In this document: in pieces, positions 54,828 through 62,941 of the stretch
Position numbering within the stretch: position 1 is the first letter of the stretch
Layout of the letters: every line of letters starts with the position of its first letter
NCBI RefSeq assembly: GCF_018687455.1
Contig: NZ_CP061291.1
Location: forward strand, 1,674,001-1,738,000
Reading direction: 5' to 3'
DNA from: Polynucleobacter sp. TSB-Sco08W16
Lineage (GTDB): Bacteria; Pseudomonadota; Gammaproteobacteria; Burkholderiales; Burkholderiaceae
Length of the DNA: 64,000 nucleotides
Program-made: the position numbers and the translations under genes
Notes under the pieces: model-generated
Told to the model about the DNA's origin: nothing
The model's database searches: none
The model's input: only the letters and a program-made list of their open reading frames with translations

Positions 54828-54833
54828 TATAAT
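54828..54833 (+). promoter_or_regulatory. -10 box upstream of rplY
   Basis: A perfect TATAAT lies 55 bases before the rplY ATG. The -35 side is poor: GGCAAA at 17 bases, or TTGTAG at 22. Placed after the prs terminator, it probably starts the rplY-pth transcript. Confidence 0.5.
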
Positions 54834-54887
54834 CGAAGGCTTTTCTGTTTGGTCGCGAACGGAAATTAACCTTAAAGGGAATTAATC

Positions 54888-55532
54888 ATGAAAGTTGTAG
54901 CCTTTGAAAGAAGCGTACAGGGAACGGGTGCGAGCCGCCGTCTGCGCAATTCCGGAAAAACTCCGGGAATCGTTTACGGTAGTAAAGATCCAGCCTTGGT
55001 CATCGAGTTAGACCATAACGCGTTGTTCCATGCTCTCCGCAAGGAAGCATTTCACTCATCTATTTTGGATTTGGAAATTGGCGGCAAAACACAAAAAGTG
55101 TTGTTGCGCGATTACCAGATGCATCCATTCAGGCCAATCGTTTTGCATATCGACTTCCAGCGCGTATCCGCAACTGAGAAAGTTCATATGCGCGTTCCTT
55201 TGCACTTCACTAACGCTGAAACTTCATCTGCTGTGAAATTACAAGGCGCCGTTATTAGCCACATCCTCAATGACATCGAAGTTTCTTGCTTACCAGCAGA
55301 CTTGCCAGAGTTCATTGAAGTGGACTTGAGCAAAATTGAAGTGGGTCACGCTATTCACGCTAAAGACCTTGCTTTGCCAAAGGGAGTTACTTTGGTATTG
55401 CATGTTGAGCAAGAGAACCCAGTGCTTGTAAATGCCCGTATTCCAGCTGTTAAAGCTGCTGAGACTGAAGATGCTGCTCCTGCAGCTGCAGCCCTAGCCG
55501 CTCCTGCTGCTGATGCAAAGGACAAGGCTTAA
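54888..55532 (+). CDS. rplY: 50S ribosomal protein L25 (general stress protein Ctc type)
   Basis: 5S-rRNA-binding protein. The N-terminal L25 domain (about 1-95, TGASRRLRNSGKTPGIVYG) is followed by the Ctc/TL5 C-terminal domain (about 96-190, VSCLPADLPEFIEVDLS). An Ala-rich acidic tail closes the chain. 214 residues, the long two-domain form. Good upstream AAAGGGA ribosome-binding site. The terminator at 55561 follows. Confidence 0.96.
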   Translation: MKVVAFERSVQGTGASRRLRNSGKTPGIVYGSKDPALVIELDHNALFHALRKEAFHSSILDLEIGGKTQKVLLRDYQMHPFRPIVLHIDFQRVSATEKVHMRVPLHFTNAETSSAVKLQGAVISHILNDIEVSCLPADLPEFIEVDLSKIEVGHAIHAKDLALPKGVTLVLHVEQENPVLVNARIPAVKAAETEDAAPAAAALAAPAADAKDKA

Positions 55533-55560
55533 TTCATTAAGCTGCGCTACTTGCATATGA

Positions 55561-55587
55561 AGGCCCGCGCAAGCGGGCTTTCTTTTT
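55561..55587 (+). terminator. Intrinsic terminator after rplY
   Basis: Stem GCCCGC / GCGGGC with a GCAA tetraloop (55563-55578), followed by TTTCTTTTT. It lies 28 bases after the rplY stop codon and before pth. Confidence 0.85.
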
Positions 55588-55637
55588 ACGCCTCCCTCCT
55601 TTTTGTAGAAACACTGTGAATTCTTTAAACTCTCAGC

Positions 55638-56228
55638 ATGACTAAGTTAATTGTTGGCCTAGGCAATCCTGGTGATGAACATGAAGAAGATCGACACAAT
55701 GCCGGCTTCTGGTTTGTCGACGCCTTAGCAAAACAGTTGAATGCTCGCTTTGAATCTGAAAAACGCTTTCACGGAAAAGTGGCTAAAGCCAAATGGGAGG
55801 GCGAAGATCTCTTTCTACTTAAGCCAACTACATATATGAACTTGAGTGGTCAAGCAGTAGGCGCACTTTGTCGTTTTCATAAAATCACCCCTCAAGATAT
55901 TTTGGTAGTACAAGATGAGCTCGACCTCAAGCCGGGAACGGCGAGACTAAAGCTGGGTGGCGGCACTGGTGGCCATAATGGCTTAAAAGATATTCAAGCC
56001 CATTTGGGCACCCCGGACTACTGGCGACTACGCCTTGGCATTGGGCACCCAAGAGATGTAGCAGGCGATGGGCGCCCAATGGATGTAGCAGATTATGTTT
56101 TACGGAGACCTCAATTAGCTGAGCAAAAACTGATTGAGTCCAGCCTTGAAAATGGCCTGCAAATTGTGCCGCTATTTTTGAAGGGCGATACTCAAACCGC
56201 CATGATGGAGCTGCACTCTAAAGGCTAA
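55638..56228 (+). CDS. pth: Peptidyl-tRNA hydrolase
   Basis: Releases peptides from prematurely dissociated peptidyl-tRNA. The N-terminal IVGLGNPGDEHEEDRHNAGF carries the catalytic His (HNAGF, about residue 21). LLKPTTYMNLSGQAV (about 62-76), DELDLKPG (about 94) and GGTGGHNGLKDI (about 109-120) follow. 196 residues. The 3' end overlaps the ferredoxin stop on the other strand by 4 bases. Confidence 0.97.
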   Translation: MTKLIVGLGNPGDEHEEDRHNAGFWFVDALAKQLNARFESEKRFHGKVAKAKWEGEDLFLLKPTTYMNLSGQAVGALCRFHKITPQDILVVQDELDLKPGTARLKLGGGTGGHNGLKDIQAHLGTPDYWRLRLGIGHPRDVAGDGRPMDVADYVLRRPQLAEQKLIESSLENGLQIVPLFLKGDTQTAMMELHSKG

Positions 56229-56491
56229 GCTACATTTGCCTTTTTGTTGGCAGTCAGCATCTTAAACTTCACCATTAACTGCTCTTGAGTTTCAGTATGA
56301 GCAGGATTAAATGGAATGCAGTCTACTGGACAGACCTGTCGACATTGAGGTGCATCGTAGTGACCTACGCATTCGGTACATTTATCGGGATCAATTTCAT
56401 AAATCTCAAGCCCCATGTAAATAGCATCATTAGGGCATTCAGGCTCGCACACATCGCAATTGATGCATTCGTCGGTAATCATGAGAGCCAT
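56225..56491 (-). CDS. YfhL-type 2[4Fe-4S] ferredoxin
   Basis: Small electron carrier with two [4Fe-4S] clusters. Cysteines: CINCDVCEPECP (residues about 9-20) and CTECVGHYDAPQCRQVCP (about 38-55), where the extended second loop is the Alvin/YfhL signature. 88 residues with a C-terminal alpha-helical extension. It sits between pth (convergent) and coaD, 17 bases downstream of the latter. Its redox partner is unknown. Confidence 0.93.
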   Translation of the reverse strand: MALMITDECINCDVCEPECPNDAIYMGLEIYEIDPDKCTECVGHYDAPQCRQVCPVDCIPFNPAHTETQEQLMVKFKMLTANKKANVA

Positions 56492-56508
56492 GTTTCTACT
56501 TTACGGCC

Positions 56509-57006
56509 TTACTTATTATTTTGATTGGCAGTAGCAATCTTTTGAACAAGCCATTTTTCTACTGATGGGAAAACAAACTTACTCACGTCACCACCCATAG
56601 AGGCGATTTCTCGTACAAAAGTGCCAGAGATAAATTGATACTGATCGGACGGCGTCAAAAACAAGGTTTCGACATCAGGCAGGAGATAGCGATTCATACC
56701 AGCCATTTGAAATTCATACTCAAAGTCCGATACTGCGCGTAAGCCACGCACAATAACGCGAGCATTGTGCTCACGAGCAAAATCTTTTAATAGGCCATCA
56801 AAGCCGACGACTTTCACATTGGAGTAGTGCCCAAGAACTTCTTTGGCAATGGCAATCCGCTCATCCAATGCAAAGGAGGGATGCTTGCTACGACTGGAGG
56901 CAACACCCACAATCAGCTCATCAAAAATGCTCGATGCGCGACGAACCAAATCCTCGTGTCCACGAGTGAAGGGATCAAATGTTCCTGGGTATACAGCGAC
57001 AGTCAT
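56509..57006 (-). CDS. coaD: Phosphopantetheine adenylyltransferase
   Basis: Fourth step of coenzyme A synthesis. The nucleotidyl-transferase motif YPGTFDPFTRGHEDLV (residues about 5-20, TxGH-like RGHED) and the C-terminal YQFISGTFVREIASMGGD (about 122-139) are conserved. 165 residues. It lies 36 bases after rsmD, and the rsmD-coaD pair is common in bacteria. Confidence 0.96.
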   Translation of the reverse strand: MTVAVYPGTFDPFTRGHEDLVRRASSIFDELIVGVASSRSKHPSFALDERIAIAKEVLGHYSNVKVVGFDGLLKDFAREHNARVIVRGLRAVSDFEYEFQMAGMNRYLLPDVETLFLTPSDQYQFISGTFVREIASMGGDVSKFVFPSVEKWLVQKIATANQNNK

Positions 57007-57042
57007 AACTCTCCTAAGGCTTTATCAGCTACAGGCAAGAGT

Positions 57043-57657
57043 TTAGCCCCTTCCGCTCCGAAATAGACAGGCTTTTACCTGTCCAGCCTCTAAGTATTTT
57101 CCACAATGCCAGTCTGGCAGCAGGGATTCTATATCTTGACTGGGGCGATTTGACGGGAATTCGACATAAATTCCTCCTCCCCCAGAGTCATCACAGATTC
57201 TGCCGGCTTCACGAACAGCTCGATCAAGTAACGCAGCCTCCTGAAAAGGGGGATCAATAAAAATGAGATTGCTTGATTGATCTGCTTGCTGCCTTAAAAA
57301 TTCCAAACTATCACGCTGCAAAATTTCTACAGACCCAAATACGGGGGAGGATTGAAGTAATGAAAAATTCGCCTTTAAGTTTGCATGGGCTTTTTTATCT
57401 TTCTCGAGCAGGACAACCAAACTCGCACCACGAGAGGCAGCCTCAAATCCTAGTGCACCTGTTCCAGCAAACAAATCCAGACAACGTAAACCACTTAAGT
57501 CTTGACCAAGCCAGTTGAACAAAGTTTCCCGAATACGATCAGTCGTAGGTCGAAGACCGGGCAAATCGATCACTGTTAATAAGCGACTTCTCCAGGTGCC
57601 ACCAATAATGCGAACCTTCTTAGGTGGCTCTGTCTTCAGAGTCTTCGGTTTATTTAT
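57043..57657 (-). CDS. rsmD: 16S rRNA (guanine-966-N2)-methyltransferase RsmD, probable non-canonical start
   Basis: Methylates G966 of 16S rRNA. The SAM motif LDLFAGTGALGFEAASRGA and the catalytic motif IFIDPPFQEA are clear. The family N-terminal motif VRIIGGTWRSR is encoded at 57615-57583 in the same frame, but no ATG, GTG or TTG precedes it before the in-frame TAG at 57669. The first normal start, GTG at 57573, would delete the conserved part. The candidates are ATA at 57657, CTG at 57639 or ATT at 57609, the last preceded by AGAAGG at a spacing of 5. The 5' coordinate is therefore an upper limit. Confidence 0.8.
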   Translation of the reverse strand: MNKPKTLKTEPPKKVRIIGGTWRSRLLTVIDLPGLRPTTDRIRETLFNWLGQDLSGLRCLDLFAGTGALGFEAASRGASLVVLLEKDKKAHANLKANFSLLQSSPVFGSVEILQRDSLEFLRQQADQSSNLIFIDPPFQEAALLDRAVREAGRICDDSGGGGIYVEFPSNRPSQDIESLLPDWHCGKYLEAGQVKACLFRSGRG

Positions 57658-58987
57658 TTTGAGCCCCTAAGACTAAGATCTTCATACGGTCCATCGCAAG
57701 ATATTTTTCGAAGGCAGATTTCACTTGATCTAAAGTCACTGCCTCCACTTGCTTAGTCCAAACTTCCATCGTGTCGAGTGGTAAATCATTCCAGGCGATT
57801 GAAGAAACGTTATCCAATAATTTACGATTGTTATCGATTCGTAGAGGGTAGCCATTCACCAGATTTGCTTTAGCCGCAACAAGCTCGGAAGTAGTCGGCC
57901 CATCTGCAATGAACTTCGCAATCGTATCGCTCATTACTTGCAGTGCTACAGAAGATTGATCATTCTTAGTTTGCAGGCCCGCCTGAAAGATTCCCGTATC
58001 TTTGCCTGGAGCAAAATAACTAGACACACTATAGGCGAGGCCACGCTTCTCTCGAACCTCATTCATCAGACGCGAGACGAACCCGCCGCCGCCCAAAACA
58101 TAATTACCTACCAACAAAGGAAAATAATCAGGGTTATTACGTGCCACAGCCGTCATACCCATAGCGATATGGGCCTGCTGAGAGTCAAAGGGGATCTGAA
58201 CTTCACGTTGCGCCAATGGCTCTACTGGAGAACGTTGAAATTCTGGCAAAGGTGCAATAACAGGGCCCGATTGGGGAATTCTTTTTAATAAGGCGCGAAT
58301 AATTTCATTTGCTTCAGTTTGATCTACATCCCCAACAATACTGACAATCATACGATCGCTACGATAAAACTGTTTATGGAATTGAACTAAGTCTGTAGGA
58401 GTAATTGCGCCTACAGACTTAACAGATGGAGAATCTGCCAAAGGGTAGGTGCCGTAAACCATTTTTTTGAAACGGCGATCCAATACATACTCGGGTTTTG
58501 TTTCTGCCTCAAGTAAGCTAGTGATTGTTCTTTGCTTTTCGCGACCAACAATATTTGGGTCATAAGTAGGTGCAGCTAACATTGCTGATGCCAATTGCAC
58601 TGCTCGATCACGCAAATCTTTTCTACTAAGGCTACGAATACGCAAAATAGCGCGCTCACCGCCAACTGAGAGGCCAATACTGGCACCTAAATCAGCGATC
58701 TCATCAGCGATTTGGGCCTCACTTAGCATCCTCTTATCGTCCTGCACACCATAATTCATCAGGGCTGCGGTCATATCTGCCAAACCGCTCTTACCCGCTG
58801 GGTCATAACGATCACCAGCATCAATACTCACCTCAATATCCACCATCGGCAACGCTTTGGTTTGCACTAAATATGCTTTAGCCCCTTTGTAATTTTCGAG
58901 TTTTTCAATTGGAAGAATTGCTTGTGCACTAGTAATTACACCGAAAGCCAAAAGGCAGCCTAAGATCATTTGATTGAAGGCTTTCAT
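57650..58987 (-). CDS. M16-family peptidase-like subunit without catalytic motif
   Basis: Periplasmic by its signal peptide (about 1-23, ending AQA). It has the M16 two-domain fold but lacks the zinc motif: SGLADMTAALM stands where its partner has SGLAHVLEHMM. The C-terminal Arg/Tyr pair region REKRGLAYSVSSYFAPG (about 322-338) is retained, as in non-catalytic subunits of heterodimeric M16B enzymes. 445 residues. It lies directly behind the active subunit with a 4-base overlap and is expected to form a heterodimer with it. Confidence 0.87.
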   Translation of the reverse strand: MKAFNQMILGCLLAFGVITSAQAILPIEKLENYKGAKAYLVQTKALPMVDIEVSIDAGDRYDPAGKSGLADMTAALMNYGVQDDKRMLSEAQIADEIADLGASIGLSVGGERAILRIRSLSRKDLRDRAVQLASAMLAAPTYDPNIVGREKQRTITSLLEAETKPEYVLDRRFKKMVYGTYPLADSPSVKSVGAITPTDLVQFHKQFYRSDRMIVSIVGDVDQTEANEIIRALLKRIPQSGPVIAPLPEFQRSPVEPLAQREVQIPFDSQQAHIAMGMTAVARNNPDYFPLLVGNYVLGGGGFVSRLMNEVREKRGLAYSVSSYFAPGKDTGIFQAGLQTKNDQSSVALQVMSDTIAKFIADGPTTSELVAAKANLVNGYPLRIDNNRKLLDNVSSIAWNDLPLDTMEVWTKQVEAVTLDQVKSAFEKYLAMDRMKILVLGAQNK

Positions 58988-60351
58988 TGCTTGCCCTCCT
59001 TCACTACAGATTGACGTGCCTGTGGATCTAATACCGCAATCGTTAAACCTTCATCCACTAAATACTTTTGAGCCACCGCTTGAACTTGCTTTGGAGTAAT
59101 CGTTTGCATTTTCTCTAACATGTAGTCGATATCTCGCCAGGAAAAACCTGCCATCTCAGTACTGCCAATTTCCATAGCCTGACCAAAGATGGAATCACGT
59201 TTATAAATTTGCTCTGACAGAATCCGTACCTTAATGCGCTTCAACTCAGAATCAAGGATTCCTTTTTGCTTTAGCTCATCTAACGCTTTTCGAATGCTGA
59301 CCTGCGCCTGCGCAACTGTTTTCCCTTTAGCCATAGTCGCAGCAATTTCAAATAATTCTGGACCGCGAGAAATCATGTCGTAACCAACGCCAACATCATT
59401 CACTACCTTCTCTTGTTTGACCAAAACTCGGTTCAAGCGCGCATTGTCATAACCATCTAAAACAGAAGTGAGGAGCTCCAAGGCATAGGGCTCTGGGTCA
59501 TCCAACTTGCCAACCTCTAGGCGTGGAACTTTCCAAGCCATAGTCAATTGCGCACTATCTGCAGGCGCTTTGACTTGAACCTGTTTTATTCCTTTTTGAG
59601 GTGGCTCAATCTGCGGTTTACGAACTGGCAATTCCTGAGCGGGAATGGATCCATAATATTTTTCGACTGCAGCCAAGACCTGCTTAGCATCAACGTCGCC
59701 TGTAATAACTACCGTTGCATTATTTGGCTTATACCAACTGCGATACCAATCCCTCGCATCGTTTGCTTTCATATTCTGCAAATCATTCATCCAGCCCACT
59801 ACTGGATGGCGATAGGGAGAACTCATATAGGCGGTGGCCATAAGGGATTCATTTAGGAGGCTGCTCGGGTTATCTTCCGTACGAAGACGACGCTCCTCCA
59901 TCACCACCTGAATTTCTTTTAAAAACTCTGAGTCGTCAAAATTCAGATTGGACATGCGATCTGCTTCAAGCTTAATCACTTCGTCTAATTTGGATTTCTC
60001 AACTTGCTGAAAATAAGCCGTGTAGTCACGATTCGTAAATGCATTTTCGCGCCCACCTAAGGCTGCAACCAAGCGAGAAAACTCTCCAGCCTTCACGTTG
60101 TCGGTGCCCTTAAACATCATGTGCTCCAAAACGTGTGCCAAGCCAGAGCGGCCATTGACCTCATCCATTGAGCCAGCTCGGTACCACACCATATGGGCCA
60201 CGGTTGGTGCGCGATGATCCTCTCTCACAATCAGCTTAAGGCCGTTGCTCAGCAGGTATTCATGAGTATCCTCGTGGTCTTTGGCAATAGCGCAAGACAA
60301 TTGAGCAAATATCAAAAATATGAAGGTAATTCGGAGTAAATTGAAGCGCAT
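58984..60351 (-). CDS. M16-family zinc peptidase, catalytic subunit
   Basis: Signal peptide (about 1-24, ending CAIAK; the Cys is in LSCAIA). The inverted zinc motif HVLEH is at about residues 67-71, with the downstream Glu in IKLEADRM (about 144). The C-terminal domain resembles mitochondrial processing peptidase and PqqL relatives. 455 residues. Substrates of these bacterial periplasmic pairs are unknown. Divergent from ftsY by 63 bases. Confidence 0.9.
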   Translation of the reverse strand: MRFNLLRITFIFLIFAQLSCAIAKDHEDTHEYLLSNGLKLIVREDHRAPTVAHMVWYRAGSMDEVNGRSGLAHVLEHMMFKGTDNVKAGEFSRLVAALGGRENAFTNRDYTAYFQQVEKSKLDEVIKLEADRMSNLNFDDSEFLKEIQVVMEERRLRTEDNPSSLLNESLMATAYMSSPYRHPVVGWMNDLQNMKANDARDWYRSWYKPNNATVVITGDVDAKQVLAAVEKYYGSIPAQELPVRKPQIEPPQKGIKQVQVKAPADSAQLTMAWKVPRLEVGKLDDPEPYALELLTSVLDGYDNARLNRVLVKQEKVVNDVGVGYDMISRGPELFEIAATMAKGKTVAQAQVSIRKALDELKQKGILDSELKRIKVRILSEQIYKRDSIFGQAMEIGSTEMAGFSWRDIDYMLEKMQTITPKQVQAVAQKYLVDEGLTIAVLDPQARQSVVKEGKQ

Positions 60352-60414
60352 CTGCTAAATCACCATATCCCAAGAATTTAATTGATAAGATGCAAGGATT
60401 AAATTGTATCGATT

Positions 60415-61305
60415 ATGTTCGGCCTACGTAAAACCCTTGGATCTCTATTTAAATCAAGCAAGACTGATGACGCTTGGTTTGATGCCTTAGAAGAGTCGCT
60501 CATTCAGAGTGATGTGGGATTGCCTACGACTGAGGATTTGATTAGCAAACTACGCAAAGCAGCGAAATCCGAAAAGGCTTCAAGCCCTGATGAACTACAA
60601 GCCCTTCTGATTCAAGAGGTTGCTGCCTTATTAACAGTGCTTGAGCCATCCCCTAACCCACTATTTACAGGGTCTAAAGAGAATATCCCTGAAGTGTGGC
60701 TGGTTGTTGGCGTCAACGGTGCAGGGAAAACCACCACCATTGGTAAGCTTTGTAGAATTTTTCAATCCCAAGGTAAGTCCGTTCTCTTAGCCGCAGGGGA
60801 TACCTTTAGGGCAGCTGCGCGCAACCAGCTACAAGAATGGGGCGGTCGCAATCAAGTGGACGTCATCACCCAAGAAGGTGGCGATGCTGCAGCCGTAGCT
60901 CATGATGCAATTCACTCTGCCATCTCCCGCAAAAGCGATATTTTGATCATTGATACTGCAGGTCGTCTTGCTACTCAAGACCACCTCATGGAAGAGCTGA
61001 AGAAGGTCAAGCGTGTAATTGGCAAAGCACTTCCTGGGGCGCCTCATCACACACTATTGGTTTTAGATGGCAACACAGGACAAAATGGTTTAAGCCAAGT
61101 GAAGGCCTTTCACATGGCTCTGGGCCTGACTGGAATTATCGTTACCAAGCTAGATGGGACTGCTAAGGGAGGTGTTATCTGCGCCTTAGCCCATACCCTT
61201 AAAGATGGCACTAAACCAGCTGTTCTAGCACTAGGCAAGGGCGAGGGAATTGACGATTTAGCCCCCTTTACAGCCGGGCAATATTCCTCTGAATTATTCA
61301 ATTAA
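60415..61305 (+). CDS. ftsY: Signal recognition particle receptor FtsY (short form)
   Basis: SRP receptor GTPase that delivers ribosomes making membrane proteins to SecYEG. The NG core is complete: four-helix N domain (about 1-85), G1 GVNGAGKTTT (about 99), DTFRAAARNQL, DTAGR, TKLDGTAKGG, and the closing GEGIDDLAPF. The N-terminal acidic A domain of E. coli FtsY is absent, giving 296 residues. Membrane binding must rely on the first amphipathic helix (MFGLRKTLGSLF). rpoH follows after 92 bases, recalling the ftsYEX-rpoH order of E. coli without ftsEX. Confidence 0.95.
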   Translation: MFGLRKTLGSLFKSSKTDDAWFDALEESLIQSDVGLPTTEDLISKLRKAAKSEKASSPDELQALLIQEVAALLTVLEPSPNPLFTGSKENIPEVWLVVGVNGAGKTTTIGKLCRIFQSQGKSVLLAAGDTFRAAARNQLQEWGGRNQVDVITQEGGDAAAVAHDAIHSAISRKSDILIIDTAGRLATQDHLMEELKKVKRVIGKALPGAPHHTLLVLDGNTGQNGLSQVKAFHMALGLTGIIVTKLDGTAKGGVICALAHTLKDGTKPAVLALGKGEGIDDLAPFTAGQYSSELFN

Positions 61306-61333
61306 TTCAATAACTTACAATCCAAATAAACCA

Positions 61334-61360
61334 TTAGCACTCTCTTGACAAGAGTGCTAA
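61334..61360. promoter_or_regulatory. Perfect CIRCE element (HrcA operator) upstream of rpoH
   Basis: TTAGCACTC-N9-GAGTGCTAA matches the consensus CIRCE inverted repeat at all 18 positions and spacing. The spacer contains TTGACA (61345-61350), so a bound HrcA repressor would cover the -35 box. The ATG of rpoH is 38 bases downstream. Confidence 0.93.
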
Positions 61361-61374
61361 AATAGAGCTCTATT
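61345..61374 (+). promoter_or_regulatory. rpoH promoter inside and beside CIRCE
   Basis: Perfect -35 TTGACA at 61345-61350, 18-base spacer and a weaker -10 TCTATT at 61369-61374. The predicted start at about 61381 leaves a leader of about 17 nt, too short for the E. coli-type rpoH thermosensor structure. No Shine-Dalgarno sequence is visible before the ATG. Confidence 0.65.
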
Positions 61375-61397
61375 AACACCTCATAATTATTTAAAAA

Positions 61398-62327
61398 ATG
61401 GTTCAAAAGAAATCTGACAAACCGAATATGCAAAGGCTGCCTGTAGCGCAGGCTGCAGCGGCGTCCGCATTTCCAATGCTGCCATCCCTTGGGGTTGGCA
61501 CTCTTGATTCGTATATTGCGTACGTGAATCGCGTACCCATGCTTAGTGCTGCAGAAGAGCTACATCTTGCGCAGGAATTTCGTCGCACTGAAAATGTTGA
61601 AGCTGCTAAAACCTTAGTGCTTTCCCATTTACGCCTCGTTGTTTCTGTTGCGCGTCAATATCTTGGCTATGGTATTCCACACGCCGACCTCATTCAAGAA
61701 GGCAATATTGGCTTGATGAAGGCTGTGAAACGCTATGACCCTAATAATGGTGCACGCTTAGTGTCTTATGCTATTCACTGGATCAAAGCAGAAATTCATG
61801 AGTACATTCTGAAAAATTGGCGCTTAGTGAAAGTAGCAACCACCAAAGCACAACGCAAATTATTCTTTAACTTGCGCAGTAACAAACCCACCTTAAGTGC
61901 ACTTACTCCAGGTGAAGTGGATGCCTTAGCTAAAGCACTTGATGTCAAAGGTTCCGATGTTAAAGAAATGGAAATGCGCCTCGCTGGTGGCGATATTGCG
62001 CTTGAAGGCGATGACAGCGATGAAGAAACTGTGTATGCCCCAATTCAATGGCTCGCTGACAGCAGTCAAGAGCCTACAGAGCGTATCGCTAGTGCACAAG
62101 CAGACTCACTACAAGGCCCGAAGCTAGATCAAGCCTTGATGGCTCTGGATGAGCGTAGTCGCAATATTGTTCAGTCACGTTGGTTAGCAATGGATGCTGA
62201 TGGTAATGGCACTAAGACTTTGCATGATCTGGCCGCTGAATATGGCATCTCTGCAGAGCGCGTACGTCAAATTGAGACAGCAGCTCTCAAAAAAATGCGC
62301 GGTATGTTGCAAGCTGAAGCGGCTTAA
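61398..62327 (+). CDS. rpoH: RNA polymerase sigma-32 factor RpoH
   Basis: Heat-shock sigma factor. Region 2 has YLGYGIPHADLIQEGNIGLM (about residues 80-99) and VSYAIHWIKAEIHE. The RpoH box QRKLFFNLR, which sets it apart from RpoD and RpoS, is at about 153-161. The region 4 helix-turn-helix LHDLAAEYGISAERVRQIE is at about 275-293. 309 residues, slightly longer than in E. coli. Its promoter carries a CIRCE element. Confidence 0.95.
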   Translation: MVQKKSDKPNMQRLPVAQAAAASAFPMLPSLGVGTLDSYIAYVNRVPMLSAAEELHLAQEFRRTENVEAAKTLVLSHLRLVVSVARQYLGYGIPHADLIQEGNIGLMKAVKRYDPNNGARLVSYAIHWIKAEIHEYILKNWRLVKVATTKAQRKLFFNLRSNKPTLSALTPGEVDALAKALDVKGSDVKEMEMRLAGGDIALEGDDSDEETVYAPIQWLADSSQEPTERIASAQADSLQGPKLDQALMALDERSRNIVQSRWLAMDADGNGTKTLHDLAAEYGISAERVRQIETAALKKMRGMLQAEAA

Positions 62328-62336
62328 TCAAGCCGC
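62319..62336. terminator. Weak hairpin at the rpoH stop codon
   Basis: GCGGCTT / AAGCCGC with the loop AATC includes the TAA stop codon of rpoH. No T tract follows on either strand, so any terminator function for rpoH or the convergent sco gene is doubtful. Confidence 0.3.
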
Positions 62337-62349
62337 GCCTCTCTAGCTC

Positions 62350-62940
62350 TTACTTTAAAAGTTCTTTCAAGTCATGCGCCAAGGTCTCAGGACCTTGAGC
62401 ATGTTTGATATAAAGACGCAAATGTCCCTCGGGATCAAATGCGTAGCTACCAGCTGTATGGTCGATGGTGTAGGAACCCGGGCTACTACCGGGTACTTTC
62501 TTGTAATAAATCTTGAAGTCTTTGGTCACTTTTTCTAGTGCCGTATCGTCTGCTGGACGCAAGCCTAAGAAACGCGTATCAAAGGACGGAACGTATTGCT
62601 TAAGAATAGCTGCGGTATCACGCTCGGGATCAACGGTCACAAACAACACTTGTACCTTATCTGATTGAGGACCCAATAGCGCCATGACCTGCTGCATCTC
62701 AGTCAAGGTCGTCGGGCAAATATCGGGGCACTGGGTGTAGCCAAAGAACATCACTACTACTTTGCCCTTAAAGTCGGCGAGCGTCCTTACCTTGCCATCA
62801 GGATCCACTAAGCTGAAATCCTTGCCAAATGAAGTGCTACCTGTAATGTCGATATTTTTAAAGTCTGGCTTTGGGCTACAGGCCGACATCGCCATTAGAA
62901 AGGCGACGATACAGATATTACGTAAGAAGGTCATTTTCAT
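62350..62940 (-). CDS. SCO1/SenC-family copper chaperone lipoprotein
   Basis: Thioredoxin-fold protein that delivers copper to the CuA centre of cytochrome c oxidase. CPDIC (Cys71, Cys75) and the distant His in TIDHTAGSYAFD (about 159) form the copper site. The N-terminus has a lipobox-like SAC at Cys21. 196 residues. Just one base separates it from ctaB upstream on the minus strand; together with ctaA it would form the usual cytochrome oxidase assembly cluster, whose cox genes should lie beyond the right edge. Confidence 0.93.
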   Translation of the reverse strand: MKMTFLRNICIVAFLMAMSACSPKPDFKNIDITGSTSFGKDFSLVDPDGKVRTLADFKGKVVVMFFGYTQCPDICPTTLTEMQQVMALLGPQSDKVQVLFVTVDPERDTAAILKQYVPSFDTRFLGLRPADDTALEKVTKDFKIYYKKVPGSSPGSYTIDHTAGSYAFDPEGHLRLYIKHAQGPETLAHDLKELLK

Positions 62941-62941
62941 T

